Positions 12,170 to 23,699 of a DNA stretch of 64,000 nucleotides are shown here, one piece after another (the first letter of the stretch is position 1; the number at the start of each line of letters is the position of its first letter). The notes under the pieces were generated by a model, which had not been told where the DNA came from, searched no databases, and worked only from the letters and a program-made list of their open reading frames with translations. A program made the position numbers and the translations under genes. Origin of the DNA: Hemibagrus wyckioides (taxonomy: Eukaryota > Chordata > Actinopteri > Siluriformes > Bagridae). The DNA lies in assembly GCF_019097595.1 (NCBI RefSeq), contig NC_080726.1, positions 10,514,205 to 10,578,204 on the forward strand. The letters are read 5' to 3'.

Positions 12170-12505
12170 TGGATTTTCATTTCCCTCCATTTTCTCACCT
12201 ATCTGGTCACCTGCCAATTTTCACTCGCTAGCCAGCTCTCTCCTATTATGAGACAGCTACCCACTGGGAGCCTGAACGCTAACAACTGAACCTTTTCAAG
12301 CTGCTGCTCATGCTGCGTCACAGAGCAGTGTAACATCTTCGGAGGAAAACACAATCAGCCCTCTTCCGCATATATACCACTCATAGACACCCAGGATTGG
12401 CTAGTGTTACTGTAATTGCAGGGGAGAGAGAGTATGCAATGCCTCCCACCTTGGGATTAGACAATTTTACTCCCTTGGCTCCCGGCCATGGATAGCTTTG
12501 ATATC
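12170..12505. repeat. Unnamed interspersed repeat, copy 1
   Basis: Landmarks in order are TGGTCACCTGCCAATTTTCA, CACTCGCTAGCC, a CAGCTACC block, a GAGGAAA box near 12344, CTCATAGACACCCAGGATTG, then TTTTACTCCCTTGGCTCCC. The same landmarks recur in the same order at 53.49-53.79 kb, so this is a dispersed repeat with at least two copies here. I recall similar sequences as abundant in teleosts but cannot name the family. It could be a non-autonomous element, as no coding capacity is seen. Confidence 0.7.
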
Positions 12506-12613
12506 TATTTATTATCGCAGTTTGAAAACCGGAAGATAAGGCAAAGCATCTGGAGCTGCTCACACACCAATTTCTTAAATCATTATACTGTTGAAGGTAA
12601 CATATAAAGCCAC

Positions 12614-12656
12614 TTTTATATCTGTTTCCAAAAATAGTTTGGAAACAGATATAAAA
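12614..12656. repeat. Perfect 19-bp hairpin with 5-nt loop
   Basis: The arm TTTTATATCTGTTTCCAAA (12614-12632) is followed by loop AATAG and its exact reverse complement (12638-12656). No T-run-like terminator meaning applies in a vertebrate. It may be a palindromic duplication or the core of a tiny foldback element. Confidence 0.9.
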
Positions 12657-12659
12657 AAA

Positions 12660-13655
12660 AAGTTTAGTCTGTTTTTGTTTCTAAAGGTCTTCAGTTTGGT
12701 CACAAATTCAGTCCCCAGTGACCTTCAGTGGGTTTTTATAACACTGAGCACTTTGGGAAGGACACTGGACAAATACTGAACAAGCCATGCGTATTTCGAT
12801 CTGAATCTCATATGAAGATTTAAAAACAAGATTTAATATTAGGGTTAGCAACAAGTTTACAGTCTATAAATGTGTGACTTCATGTCAAAATCTAATATCT
12901 TTAGTGCTTTATGTATTTTATGTGTTGCTTTATTCCCATGTGAGTGGTGATGAACACAATATTGTTCTTCTATCAGTGTGGCCTTTCTAGCTTTCACAGG
13001 AAATTGCAGCTAAGATGGATTTTGTATGTGATCATAGCTCGTTCAGCTTTAATAGTGGGATCCCGCAATAAGATCATAACTTGGAGATAAACACTTCACA
13101 CGTAATAAAATAGTGCTTTTCTGTTTACTCTCTCCCACTTTGTGACAGCTGTTTGAAATTCAATTTGGGCAGATATGAGAAAATCCATAGGTAATTATAT
13201 AAGAGCCACGACTCCATTACTGTTGCTTATGACTACTGTAGAATAAATCAATCTAAGTTAATGACTTGTCAAGAAAGTGTTTGATTTATCTCAGGTTGAC
13301 AATGCTGAAGAGTGCAAAAACATCTTATTTTGCCCAGAAATCTACCTTATCTATAAATTAATTTCTGATTAATTGTGTATTCCTTAGACACGGGCAAACT
13401 TAAATGTGAACAATATATTTAAAAGTATACAATCTGCAAAGAAAAAAAAAGATTGCATATTATTTAATGAAAATCTGTAGTATAATGTATTGGTTAAGCC
13501 ATTAATCAAAAAAAATCGAATAAATATGATGGGTTTTTTTTCTCCCACGTAATATTCAGAATTGGAAGTTGCTTAGTAAAGAATAACCAGATTCTGTTCA
13601 GAAATATACACACATAAAATCCAGAGCTAGAGACACACAAATGCCCCTATTAATG
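12660..13655. other. Non-coding stretch, nothing recognised
   Basis: AT-rich DNA with short A/T runs (for example 13440-13451). No gene or repeat landmark is visible. Confidence 0.55.
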
Positions 13656-13659
13656 CAAA

Positions 13660-14030
13660 GGCTGTGCACTATCCTCCTTGCTAAATTATCACCATGGGTG
13701 GTACGAGTCAGCGGAACAGGGAATGAATTTCCCGCCTCTTAGAATAAAGCCCTTGAGTGCTTTTCTCTCTCCTTTAAAGAGAAGGGCACAGACACGGCAA
13801 TGACACACAGCTGAATTGTAATAGCTCAGTGGTTTAAAAGCACTTTAGACACCCCCTTAACATGGAGACAGACCCAGACACATTTCCCAAAAGTACCGTT
13901 TCGACCATTGCTAAAAGCCTTTTAAGGCGAGTTAAAGGCGGCAGCCTTCACACAAACTCTCATGTGAAATTACTGAGAAAGCAGGGCACATGATGCCTCT
14001 CCTCCTGCATATCAAGAACATGGTATGATT
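13660..14030. promoter_or_regulatory. Candidate conserved non-coding block
   Basis: The block is of balanced composition and includes GAATGAATTTCCCGCCTC, TCCTTTAAAGAGAAGGGC and CCTTTTAAGGCGAGTTAAAG. No reading frame of note crosses it and no repeat landmarks are present. It reads like a vertebrate conserved element, but that is only an impression from sequence complexity. Confidence 0.3.
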
Positions 14031-14499
14031 ATAATTCACCTAGGCAAATGTGAACATATACATATCTCACTTTGGAATCAAGAATGATGGTTTGTATTCG
14101 GAAGACAAAATTGCCTCATTCGCTTTATCACTAATCTCTGGACTGTTCTCTCCATTAACTGGGATATGAGTTTTTTTCATAGAACATTCTTCTAGGCCAG
14201 TGTATGGACAAACAACGATAATAGACTCTGTCTTCTGCCTGTAAGTTATTTATAACTTTGATTGTTTACTGCCGAGAGGTACTGAGATGCATGTGCTGGC
14301 AATATTCCATCATGGAATAGAAAGCCCAGTAGGATAGGATTCATCGTATAGGTTTAGGCTTCGAAATATAGATTTATTTTAGCAGCAGGGATGTGAAGAA
14401 AACTCAAATTAAAACTGCTTCTTAAAAATAGACGTTCATAGTTATGAAATTTAAGAATCTTGCTGCACTCAGGAATGATGCCCAATTAACTATAAAATA

Positions 14500-14895
14500 A
14501 AGTATATTAGCTCTAGGGTTGTTCATCTTGGCATCTTAGCAGTGACTCATTCAAAGAAATCCGCTCAATATAGGCCTGAAAACATGGATATATTATTCAT
14601 GCAACCACAAAATTCATGCGGCTAAAAGAGCCTTTGTTGTATTGCTGGGGATGACCTGCTGCTGTGCTCAATTTCACTCAACTTATCAGCACAACTCCTT
14701 TCATATCCCTAGAGGAGCATGAGGTGCAATTTGCTGAAAGCAGTAGGGAAATACGTGAACACAGATTGTAGAGAAGCTCTTTTTCAAAATGTCCACTGTT
14801 TTCTCCCATTACGCAGATGAGTCGAGACTGAAAAGCCGCTAGTAATGCTTTTACTTTTAAATAATCATTTGGGGACTGTCATGCTTGAACCAGAT
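14500..14895. promoter_or_regulatory. Candidate conserved non-coding block
   Basis: A mixed-complexity island carrying TATTATTCATGCAACC, TAGTAATGCTTTTAC and AATAATCATTTGGGGAC. It lacks coding potential and repeat signatures. Homeodomain and POU-like half sites are frequent. Confidence 0.28.
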
Positions 14896-14899
14896 TAAT

Positions 14900-15485
14900 A
14901 GAAACATGCTGTACACAGATTAAAATAAACGCTGAGGGTTTTTGTTAAAAATGTTTGAAAAATGGTGATGGAAGGCAAAGAAAAAAGAAAAAAAAAACAG
15001 GCAACAGGCTAAAAAACTATAGATGGAGTACATACCAAATATCAAGCAAATGGGATTAAAAAAGGAAATCAAGGCAAAGTCATACATGACAAATCCAGAC
15101 AGTCCTGCTCTATTTTATGTAAACACAAACTTGCCAGAAGCAGGAATAGACAAGATTAGACTGGTTAGAGATGTTTTAAAGAAAATGTAAAATATTTCCA
15201 AGTGTGGAAAAAGTGCCTGATTATTTTTTACTAAATATATGTCACAAATAGGCTATGTTTATACTGCCAGGGTGAAGTACCACTAATCTGATTTTCTGCA
15301 ACACTGAATTTTTTCAGCCACTTTCCTAATTGGTTCTAGATATACTAGATATATATTTCAAATATCACCATCGTCATCACCCAATAATGAAAGACAGAAG
15401 GGATTATGTTCAGTAGAAAGTTGATTTAACGGATATTTTGGAAATTGATTCAAGCAAAACTGGAGAAAGCCATGTTTTGAAACAT
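14900..15485. other. Non-coding stretch, A-rich
   Basis: No gene. An A-rich segment lies at 14980-15000. Nothing else is recognised. Confidence 0.5.
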
Positions 15486-15489
15486 GTGC

Positions 15490-15763
15490 CCAAGTAATGT
15501 GGACCAAATGAGGATAGGTTCCCTCTCAACGTTTCTTCCTCTTACCATCTAAGGGAGTTTTTCCTTGCTACAGTTGGCCTAGGCTTGCTAATTAGGGATT
15601 AATACAAATAATTTTAAATACAAGTCTTATATTAATCTTGATCTTTTTGTCTAATATCAATATTTTGTACTATATTTCTTATGTTCTGTAAAGCTGCTTT
15701 GAGACAATGTCCATTGTTAAAACGTGCTATACAAATAAAACTGAATTGAATTGAATTGAAGTA
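15490..15763 (+). mobile_element. LINE 3' end (L2/CR1-like tail)
   Basis: The block GTTCCCTCTCAACGTTTCTT, then CATCTAAGGGAGTTTTTCCT, GGCTTGCTAATTAGGGAT, and finally GTAAAGCTGCTTTGAGACAA with CTATACAAATAAA and a GAATT repeat tail is the standard 3' terminus of a very abundant fish non-LTR family, ending in its short tandem tail. The same family occurs reversed at 43.66-43.90 kb. Only the last few hundred bases are present, as expected from 5' truncation during target-primed reverse transcription. Confidence 0.85.
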
Positions 15764-15769
15764 ATGTGC

Positions 15770-16655
15770 ACACACTGGGCATTTCAAGGACAGGTGGGTT
15801 CACATTAAAGACAGGATATGTGTTACGGATATAGACCGACATGCTAGACAGAGCTGATCTGAACAAAAAAACTGGAATTGCTCCAAAAAGCTTTTAATGT
15901 GGATGTAGCCTCACTAAATCGAGTTCATGCAATTACTATCTTGTCTTTAAATTAAATAATTGTTCTCCAATCTAAGGCAACACGGTCTGTGATTTGAACA
16001 TGCAGCTGAACTCAAAAGTCTTCACAACTTATCAACAGACATTTTAATTAAAGTGCTAGTAACGGAAGATATATTGCCACTGACACTAACAACATATTTT
16101 TGTAAGACTATACACACAATGCTTTTTTTTTAATTGGGCTGTTCAAAACAGAGATTGAAGTATGCTTTCTCAAAAAAAAAAAAATAAATAAATAAAAAGT
16201 AATAATAAAAACAAGCAAAAGTAAGCCACAATTTCACATACAAATGGGAGGAGACAGTTATCTTAAACATCTCGAGTTCTAATCAGCTTGTCAGTTGCAT
16301 TTAAAAATTGTAAATATAAATATCCTGGATTTGTTAAGTGATTTTCAATTGGCCCAATTTCACTGCGAACAAGATTAAATGTTTCGAAGCATTACTGTGT
16401 GATCACAAACTACTATTGCAAGTCCTGAGGTTTTTGCTTTATTTAATGCTTTATTTGATGTCTTACCTAAAGAAAAAGTGATTTGAACAAGCAACGTACA
16501 GGTTAGATAGAGTTCATAGATCTCTGGAGACTTGAAAAATTATGTCTATTGATAGACATTTTAATTAAAGAGTTAGCATGGGGATGTGAGATACTGCATA
16601 TTGAGATTGCCATCCACACCACATAATATATGAGGCTATTGCACGTGTATTAATA
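15770..16655. other. Non-coding stretch, nothing recognised
   Basis: AT-rich DNA with an A-rich stretch at 16170-16215. No gene visible. Confidence 0.55.
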
Positions 16656-16662
16656 TATATAT

Positions 16663-16666
16663 AAAG

Positions 16667-16720
<54 letters not shown>

Positions 16721-16724
16721 CTTT
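16663..16724. repeat. (TA)n array inside a perfect palindrome
   Basis: AAAGC begins the run and GCTTT closes it, so the whole (TA)n tract with its borders is one inverted repeat that can extrude as a cruciform. Confidence 0.93.
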
Positions 16725-16729
16725 CATTA

Positions 16730-18130
16730 AACTGATCCACTGAACTTCACCTAACATGACTGTATTACTACAAATTCAAAATGGCAAATTGAGCAGCAAA
16801 AATAAAAATGTCTGTCACAGGCATTTTGATTTCTGGACTCAATTGCAATTGGAAAAAAAAAAAACTAAACTAAATTAGCTTGTCTGAGATAATGAATTAG
16901 TAAATGTGATTAACATCAATTTATCTTGGATTTATTGAGCAACACAGTTTCTAGAGGAAAGAGGTATTTGTGAATTTAAGTAGAATGCAGGTAAATTGGA
17001 ATGGTTGTAGTTGGCAGAGATGGGGACATGGGTGTGGTGTCAGTTTGGGAATTCGGGGACTTGAAGTCCTCAGAGAACAATGTGTCTGTGATAGGTATCA
17101 CTTACAGTACAGTGACGTGGATGTTTTTAGATATTAATCAACACTGAAATTATGTTATGTACCAATGCCAAAATATACCAAATTATAATACTGACCTTGA
17201 ATGTGGTCAGAAAAATATGCTGTGATGTGAAAACTACAGGCATTGACTAAATAAATGCAATTCATAAAATAGTTAACTACATGGTTTTTTTTTAAATCAT
17301 TTTATTTGGACAGTCCACTTTAAAATGTCCAAATAAACGTTTAAGAAGCTTACCCATAGACAGTTATGTAACATCTTTAAAAGCATATCAGCAGAAGCTT
17401 GCTATCATTCAACAACATGCTATGTATTTTATCAAGGATGGACAAATCATAAATTTATTATCTAGCCCCCTAAGCAAGCTCCAGTGTACTGCCCAGTCTA
17501 ATGTTTTGGTTGCCCAGAGGTTGACTGGGTTAAAAAGGGTAGCTAATGTTATTTAATAACTTATGGTGAGATACTTTGTTAGTTAAATACGCTAATTCTG
17601 AAGGGAAACAAATATTCATTCTAGCAAAACATCTAACGAAACACACTGCAACCTTGACAAAGCCTTTGGCTATAAGGGTTATATGACTATCCATTATTCC
17701 AGTCTCGCAAGCACCTTTACTTTCTCTCAATATATTGCACTGAGCTTTATTATTATTATTATTTTTTTCCATGTTCCTGATATAGTAAAAAAAACACCTG
17801 TAGCTTGAGATGCATTATGTGTCATGCTACTATGAATAAAAATGAATAGTCCAGACATAAAACCTGCTTGTCACTGGTGGCCAGGCAAGATATTTTCCAC
17901 CCCTGTTTCGACTGTCAACTCAACACCGTCAAACATAAACCTTTTGCATTTTGCTGAGACTCACGTGATAAACTGTTTCCTGACAGCCTAAAGAAGATTT
18001 GCAGAGTCTATAAAGCAAGACTATCCAAATAGTGCTACATTGAAAAAGATTTTAATCCCATTTATAGAGTTTTACATTGATTTTCATTTTGAAACAATGC
18101 ACACATTCTCCTAACAGTGGTCACTAGTGG
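16730..18130. other. Non-coding stretch with one short hairpin
   Basis: No gene is recognised. An 80-codon minus frame at 17530-17772 begins with an Asn run encoded by an ATT array and is not credible. A 12-bp hairpin is listed separately. Confidence 0.55.
17301..17337. repeat. Perfect 12-bp hairpin
   Basis: The arm TTTATTTGGACA (17301-17312) and its exact reverse complement TGTCCAAATAAA (17326-17337) are separated by a 13-base loop. Confidence 0.85.
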
Positions 18131-18338
18131 GTTAGTTATAAACAACTGAAATGGTTCATAAAGGCTTTTCCTCGGGTCAATTTATCAAACATCCCTGGTT
18201 TGCTTTCTAGCCGACAGATGCTATGTAAATGCACCCAAGCGCCTTTGGGAGATAAGAGGAGTCTGATTGGAGCATAGTTTATTGGGAACTGTGTTCGACA
18301 TAAATCATCAGGCTGCAAAGACACAGAAGACAACTCAC

Positions 18339-18365
18339 CTTTCGCTTTGTTTTTTGTTGCTGCCT
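18339..18365 (-). other. Putative 27-nt microexon (minus strand)
   Basis: On the minus strand a long pyrimidine tract (complement of the GA-rich 18366-18453) ends in CTCTTTTTTCAG. A 27-base segment starting AGGCAGCAAC and ending AAGCGAAAG follows, then GTGAGTTG, a near-perfect donor (AAAG/GTGAGT). The length is divisible by three and is open in all three frames (RQQQKTKRK, GSNKKQSE, or AATKNKAK within the segment). Microexons of up to 27 nt are a known class in neuronal genes. I do not recognise the peptide or gene, no neighbouring exon is visible, and the GA microsatellite makes pyrimidine-rich acceptors easy to obtain by chance. A second in-frame AG two bases downstream gives a 25-nt alternative. 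Confidence 0.35.
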
Positions 18366-18402
18366 CTGAAAAAAGAGAGATAGAGAAAGGGAGAGAAAAG
18401 GA

Positions 18403-18453
<51 letters not shown>
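18366..18453. repeat. (GA)n microsatellite / purine tract
   Basis: A purine-rich tract that becomes pure (AG)n from about 18412 to 18453. On the minus strand it is the pyrimidine tract of the putative microexon acceptor. Confidence 0.95.
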
Positions 18454-18456
<3 letters not shown>

Positions 18457-18459
18457 TCA

Positions 18460-19675
18460 GGCAGATTGTAATAGCAGAATAGGTTTTTCTATACATACAT
18501 TCCTTTAATCTAGCCCTGTTTACATTTAAGTGGTATTCCTTGACATTGTGCTCTTCTTTCAGTCAGGCACTCTGAAAAGAGCTTGCACTTGAATGCATAT
18601 GTCTTGTCCTTTCATTATGCCAGGCCTTCTGTTTTGCATGCATTTCTGCCATATATACTTGCTGATGAGGAGCATAATGGTGATATTTTACAGCATGCGC
18701 CATCTGCATAGAGTTCTTTGCAAAGCTTGCTGAATAATTAAGTTCAACCTTTCAGAGTCAGTGTGAACAGGGAACATCAAAGGATGAAGTGAGCCTAAAG
18801 AATGAAATGACACTGAAGTTAGCGTCATGCTGGAATGTGACAAAAGAATAGCACAATAGGGCCTTTTATCATAGTTCCAAGGACTTTCTTACTTCCCACA
18901 TACTTCAAGAACTAAGCGTGAAGAAGATATGCATTAGGCACAGCTTTGCTAATTATAAAAGCATTATCTACTTTACACAATGATTTTTGACATGAGACAG
19001 TTTCTGAAAGTGACAGGACAATGATATAACACTATAATGCTATACTGCTATAAAGAGCAGATCATCAATATGACGCCTTCCTGCTAAGAATTTGAAGGAA
19101 TATCTTTAGACAATAGTCTGGATCCGAGCCTAAAGGGCTACGAAGCTCACATTACTCAGTCTGCTGTGAGAAAGGGTGCTGGCATACCGTTTAAAGATTC
19201 ATTGTTTTTGACACTCGTTAATCTCTCCTGTACCTATGCCCTTCCCATGTTCCCTTTTACATTTAGGTTATTAATCTACGACTCCATGCGAGATGTCGGA
19301 ACGTAATAGTGTTGACAGAGTCAGACTCCATGATAAGATTCTCCTTGCTGTGGGCAGAAAATGCTTGCCAATTCCTGAGAAGAATAACAATGCGTCTCAG
19401 CATGCTTTTAATCGAACTGTATTTGTTTTGCATAAAGATGGTTTCTGTTATTTTTTGCTATGTGCGACTAAAAAAAAGATTTGACATAAAATACCATGGA
19501 CGTTCTTTCATCCAAGCGCCTTTACTTAAGGATAATGATAGTGTTAACGATAGCGTTACTGTAATGAGTCTACATGACAACTGCTTAAGCATTCCTTGAT
19601 AAGTAATTTAAACCTACATGCATAAACATAAATATATATATGGCTTAATCCAGCATGTCAGATCTTATTACAATA
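18460..19675. other. Non-coding stretch, nothing recognised
   Basis: No gene. Two overlapping frames at 19293-19484 and 19309-19599 have Ser/Lys-rich translations without any family signature. Confidence 0.55.
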
Positions 19676-19679
19676 ATAT

Positions 19680-19925
19680 AATCCATTCATTTATTCATCC
19701 CTTGAAAGTGCTTAATCCTGGTTAGTGGATCTGGAGCCTATCCCAGGAACAGAGGGTGTGGCTGGGATGCCAGTCCATCACAGGACACCAAACACAGATC
19801 CACACACTCATTCACATGCACATTTATGTTTAGAGGCACGTTTTTATGAAGTGTGAATAAACCAGAAAACCCAAAGAAAACACAAACACAGGAAGGAACA
19901 TTTGGACTCCACTTTGGATGTCACC
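19680..19925 (-). mobile_element. DANA/Mermaid-like SINE copy, reversed
   Basis: Begins with ATTCATTTATTCATCCC (complement of the tail), then AGCCTATCCCAGGAACAG, GATGCCAGTCCATCACAGGA, CACACTCATTCACATGCAC, and AACCAGAAAACCCAAAG (complement of the GGTTTTCTGG core). The head is missing or too diverged past 19925. Confidence 0.8.
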
Positions 19926-19929
19926 CAAG

Positions 19930-20495
19930 CTGACATTATATTAGAGTCCAAAACAACTCTGGTATGTAATTTTTGTTTGTCACCTGATGATCATGACACA
20001 ACATGACAAACATCAAAACCAAACTCACTGTATTTTAGGGCAAGAGACTAAACTAACAAATCTCACTTGACTTATTGGGTTATTGCAAATATTACATGTA
20101 ACAGTTATTCAAAAATACATTATGCTGTCGTGGTATACAAAAGATTTTCATGTCAACATGAAACAGCAGCAAAGTTATCAACAAAAATTATTACTAAAAT
20201 ACAGGATTTACAGGAACTTGCCATCAAAATGATCGAATATGCTGTTATGTCAGTTGACATACATTATGATGGGATAAGCATTTATAAAAGATTATGTAGG
20301 TTAATACCACATAGCTCTGTAAATACCCTTAAATAAAGAATTACCCAATATTGGATTGCTCAATATTAGAATAATATCAGTGTAAATAATGCTTCAATAT
20401 TTGTAGTACTGTATTTGTATTTGTATACTTCCCAAAATCCATCCCTCAGTGCAACAGTAATCAAGGCATAACTAACATACACAGTTAATCTCTGG
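19930..20495. other. Non-coding stretch, nothing recognised
   Basis: AT-rich DNA. The 89-codon frame at 20067-20336 shows no domain or signal and is probably chance. Confidence 0.5.
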
Positions 20496-20499
20496 AAGG

Positions 20500-21015
20500 C
20501 TTCTATTATATGCTCAGCGGTATGATGAATGTCCTCCATGCCCGTCCGTCCTTAAAAATGCATTAAAACGCTATGCTTTGAGAGGAGAATGGCAATTAGG
20601 CTGCAGTCCTGGAAGGTCCTCAGCCTCCACTGCTCCGTGGCACACTCAGATCTATGTCTCTCTCTTTCTCTCCTGTTCTGAAACCTGCCTGTGGGGGGCA
20701 GGTCCCTGTGGTGATTAGTCTAACCAACCATGAGAAAGAAAGGCTTTGTCCTCCACCGCACAAGATCAGGGCCCATCTCCCTCACCGTGCCAAACAGCTC
20801 CATCCCCTATGGTATATTGTCTTCAACTGACCCCTTGCTCGAGAGCAACTCATCATCCTCTGTTCACAAATTCCACTATCCTCTTTTCTTGAAAATGCTT
20901 TACAATAAACTTCCAGTTGGTGTTTACGGAATAAGCAGTGTGCCTGTCCTCTCAATGCCCTTTAAAAGGGCACCGCCTCTCCTGCTGATAATTCGAAAGA
21001 GCTGAGGTATGCATG
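20500..21015. promoter_or_regulatory. GC-richer island, candidate regulatory block
   Basis: Distinctly richer in C and G than its surroundings. It includes TTAAAAATGCATTAAAACGC, a CTGTGGGGGGCAGGTCCC segment and pyrimidine runs. A 91-codon plus frame (20730-21005) is open across it, but the peptide is unfamiliar and has no supporting splice sites. It could be a conserved enhancer or an exon of a non-coding transcript. Confidence 0.3.
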
Positions 21016-21290
21016 AAAAGGCATGAGACTTCTTTTGCATTTTAGGTCAACCTGCATTCTGCTTGATGTTAATTTACTTACAGTTTCTCTGATGAACCCA
21101 GACTGCATGAGTTTGAATACATTTACCTAAAGGATTAATGTAGTTCAGCTGAAACATGCTTATATGGCTAAAACCCACACAGATGCTTATGATACAAGTT
21201 AAAGTGGAGGGCAAAGAGTTATCAGAGTAAATATGGGAAAGCTTTAGCCTCTGTGCTGTAAATATGTTCATTAGTATGTTTTTCATGTTA

Positions 21291-21803
21291 GAGCTATATT
21301 GCCAACATTATGTAGTATCACATCGATATATGGGTCTTCTCCCAAACTGTTGCCACGAAGTTGGAAACACACAACTGCACTGGTTGTCTGTATATCTTGT
21401 AGAATTACAATTTCCCTTTACTGGAACCGAGGGGCCGCGACATGTCCCAGCATGACAGTGCCCTGGTGCACAAAGCGAGGTCAATGAAGACATGGTTTTC
21501 CAAAGCTGGAGTGGAAGAACTCGAGTGTCCTGCATAGAGCCCTGATCCCAACCCCACTGAACACCTTCAAGTTGGATGAAATAGAGTGTCAACCCCATGC
21601 CAGGCCACCTTCGTCAGTGCCTGACCCCCCTAATGACCTCCCAATTCCCCACAGCCACACTCCAAAATCTAGTGGAAAACCTTCCTTTCCAGAAGAGTGG
21701 AGGTTATTATAATAGCAAAGGGGGAATAAATTTTGAATTTAATGTTCAACAAGCACATATGAACATGATGGTTAGGTTGCCACAAACCTTTGGCCATATA
21801 CTC
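21291..21803 (+). mobile_element. Tc1-like deletion derivative (about 513 bp), degenerate
   Basis: The ends are imperfect inverted repeats, GAGCTATATTGCCAAC on the left and the complement of GTTTGTGG..GGCCATATACTC on the right, each next to a TA dinucleotide as expected for Tc1/mariner insertion. Inside, the plus strand still encodes remnants of the transposase C-terminus: QHDSALVHKA (second catalytic Asp region) at about 21449-21478 and SPDPNPTEHL (third catalytic Glu region) near 21540. Stops and frameshifts separate them. The N-terminal DNA-binding part and the first Asp are absent, so this is a short non-autonomous copy of a type abundant in fishes, including catfish. Confidence 0.8.
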
Positions 21804-21804
21804 T

Positions 21805-22235
21805 ATTAGGTTATGTAAAATGTTACTGAGCATTCAGAATAGGAGACACAACCTTCTGAAACAATTATTCAGCTGTTATGAGCTATTCAGTTATTTTTGT
21901 TACTTGGTAATGATCTGTGAAATCCTAACACTAAATGTCTACTTGCTATAAATTTCTCTTCCTCATACTGCCCTAAGGAAATGCTGTAAATAAATCTGTA
22001 AATAAATAGATAGAAGCAGACAGATGTACTTGGATAGATGCACATTTTCAGGTTTTAATTATTCAAATAAATAAGCTTCAGAAGCAAGTAGAGGGTCACT
22101 CTGAAATATTGTCAGAATCTGTATTATAGCCGAAAAAGAAAAATCGATAAAAAATGCATATGCTACCTCCATATTCGCCATTAGATTTTTTTCCCTGTTA
22201 ACCAGTTTGGCTTAATGTGACTGAAGAGGCACATT
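21805..22235. other. Non-coding stretch, nothing recognised
   Basis: AT-rich DNA between the Tc1 derivative and the next higher-complexity block. No gene visible. Confidence 0.5.
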
Positions 22236-22239
22236 CAAT

Positions 22240-22475
22240 GAATAATATATAGGCAAAAGTGCCCTCTACCCTCATCATCCAGCACTGTGAGAGGTGACGG
22301 TCTGCCCACTGTCACCTCCATGCTGTTTCCTTCACCTGTGCTCACCTTAGCATTAATATTTTATCACCTCTGGATTATTGATGAATCATGAGCTGTATGC
22401 AATGGGAAGTGCCGCAGGCCAATTACAGTGACAACTGAACACAATGCATGCAATGAGAACCCCCACATAAACACT
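22240..22475. promoter_or_regulatory. Candidate conserved non-coding block
   Basis: A higher-complexity island with TTAGCATTAATATTTTATCA, GGATTATTGATGAATCATGA and GCAGGCCAATTACAGTGACA. TALE/homeodomain-like TGA-TGAAT and TAAT motifs are clustered. There is no coding frame. Confidence 0.28.
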
Positions 22476-22479
22476 TCCT

Positions 22480-23695
22480 CATGGGGATACTTAACACTAT
22501 ATTCTTGTCAACTATTTTTTGTTGTCTGCTTTATGCAAGAACAATGTTAAAACTTACGAGCAGAGAAATGTAAAAATAAATCAGAGTATAATGCCCAATC
22601 GTATTTGAAGCTGAATATAAAAATCACATTGAAAGGTCAATCGCACATTTGTACAATACCTCCATGGCTCTTTTGTGGACTCCAGAGGAGAAAATTGTAC
22701 AGTATTTCAAAGAAATTACACTTAAGTACATATTGAGTGAAGAAATTAAAAAGAGAAAAAGGGAAATACAATAAAGAGGAAAATTGCATGTTATTATGCC
22801 GTATTTCATTTCTTTCTCTCTTTATTTCTCTGCACTAAGGAATGATTTGAAAATGACTTTTGGGAATACAGGAAGATCTTGGTAAATGTCAAACCAAATA
22901 AGTTTTGTGGCTGTAACATTATGGGTATTTACCCAAAAAACTACACAAGGAACATGTTCCTAAAAGGAGTTAGACAGAAAATAGTCTTTATGCTTCCATG
23001 CTGCTATGTTTTTATTTATATGCAACTATGCAATATTGCTGATTAGAGCAGTAAAAAAGACACTATTTACTTACTGTGTACTTGACGTTTAGAATCTAAG
23101 CCATGCAGGTTGAGGCTGGACTAATAATGCAAATATATTAGCAAATAAATATATATATATATATCCTTTCTCTGAGTAAAGTCATTCATCATGCCAGTGT
23201 TGTATCTTAATCCTGATTCTGGAATAGTATGGTTATAATTCTCGGTTATAATCAGTTCTACCTCTTATATAACTCTGGATAGTTTTATACATTGCTTATC
23301 TGCAAGTACAACCAAGATGAGACCATTTCATTCATGATAAAGGAAACGGTATCATGGCTTATAGCACAGTACTCTTGATTTCTTGCTATCTCACTGGTCA
23401 AGATGTTGATTAAATTTCTACAACAGCTGCAAAAATCCCAGCTGTAGTTTATTTGATAGGTTTATATTAATATGCTTATTAACTTGTCTTCATCTCAGCA
23501 ATATTAAAGGAATAAGGCTAATTATTGATATATTTCTGTAAGGAGATATTTATTTAGCATTTACACAGTAGGACTATCTAGTGAAAAAAGTGTTGAAAAG
23601 TATGAAGTGTCACTCATTACTAAACTCAAAACTGTAATGATTGCCAGGTTGCCAAGTACAAGAGAAATACAACACTCTAGAGTGTGTTTTATTTC
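22480..23695. other. Non-coding stretch, nothing recognised
   Basis: No gene. A short (AT)n run lies at 23149-23165. Confidence 0.55.
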
Positions 23696-23699
23696 TTAT

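Noticed and set aside
21308..21598. 96-codon minus-strand frame
   Set aside because: Antisense shadow of the Tc1 derivative at 21.3-21.8 kb.
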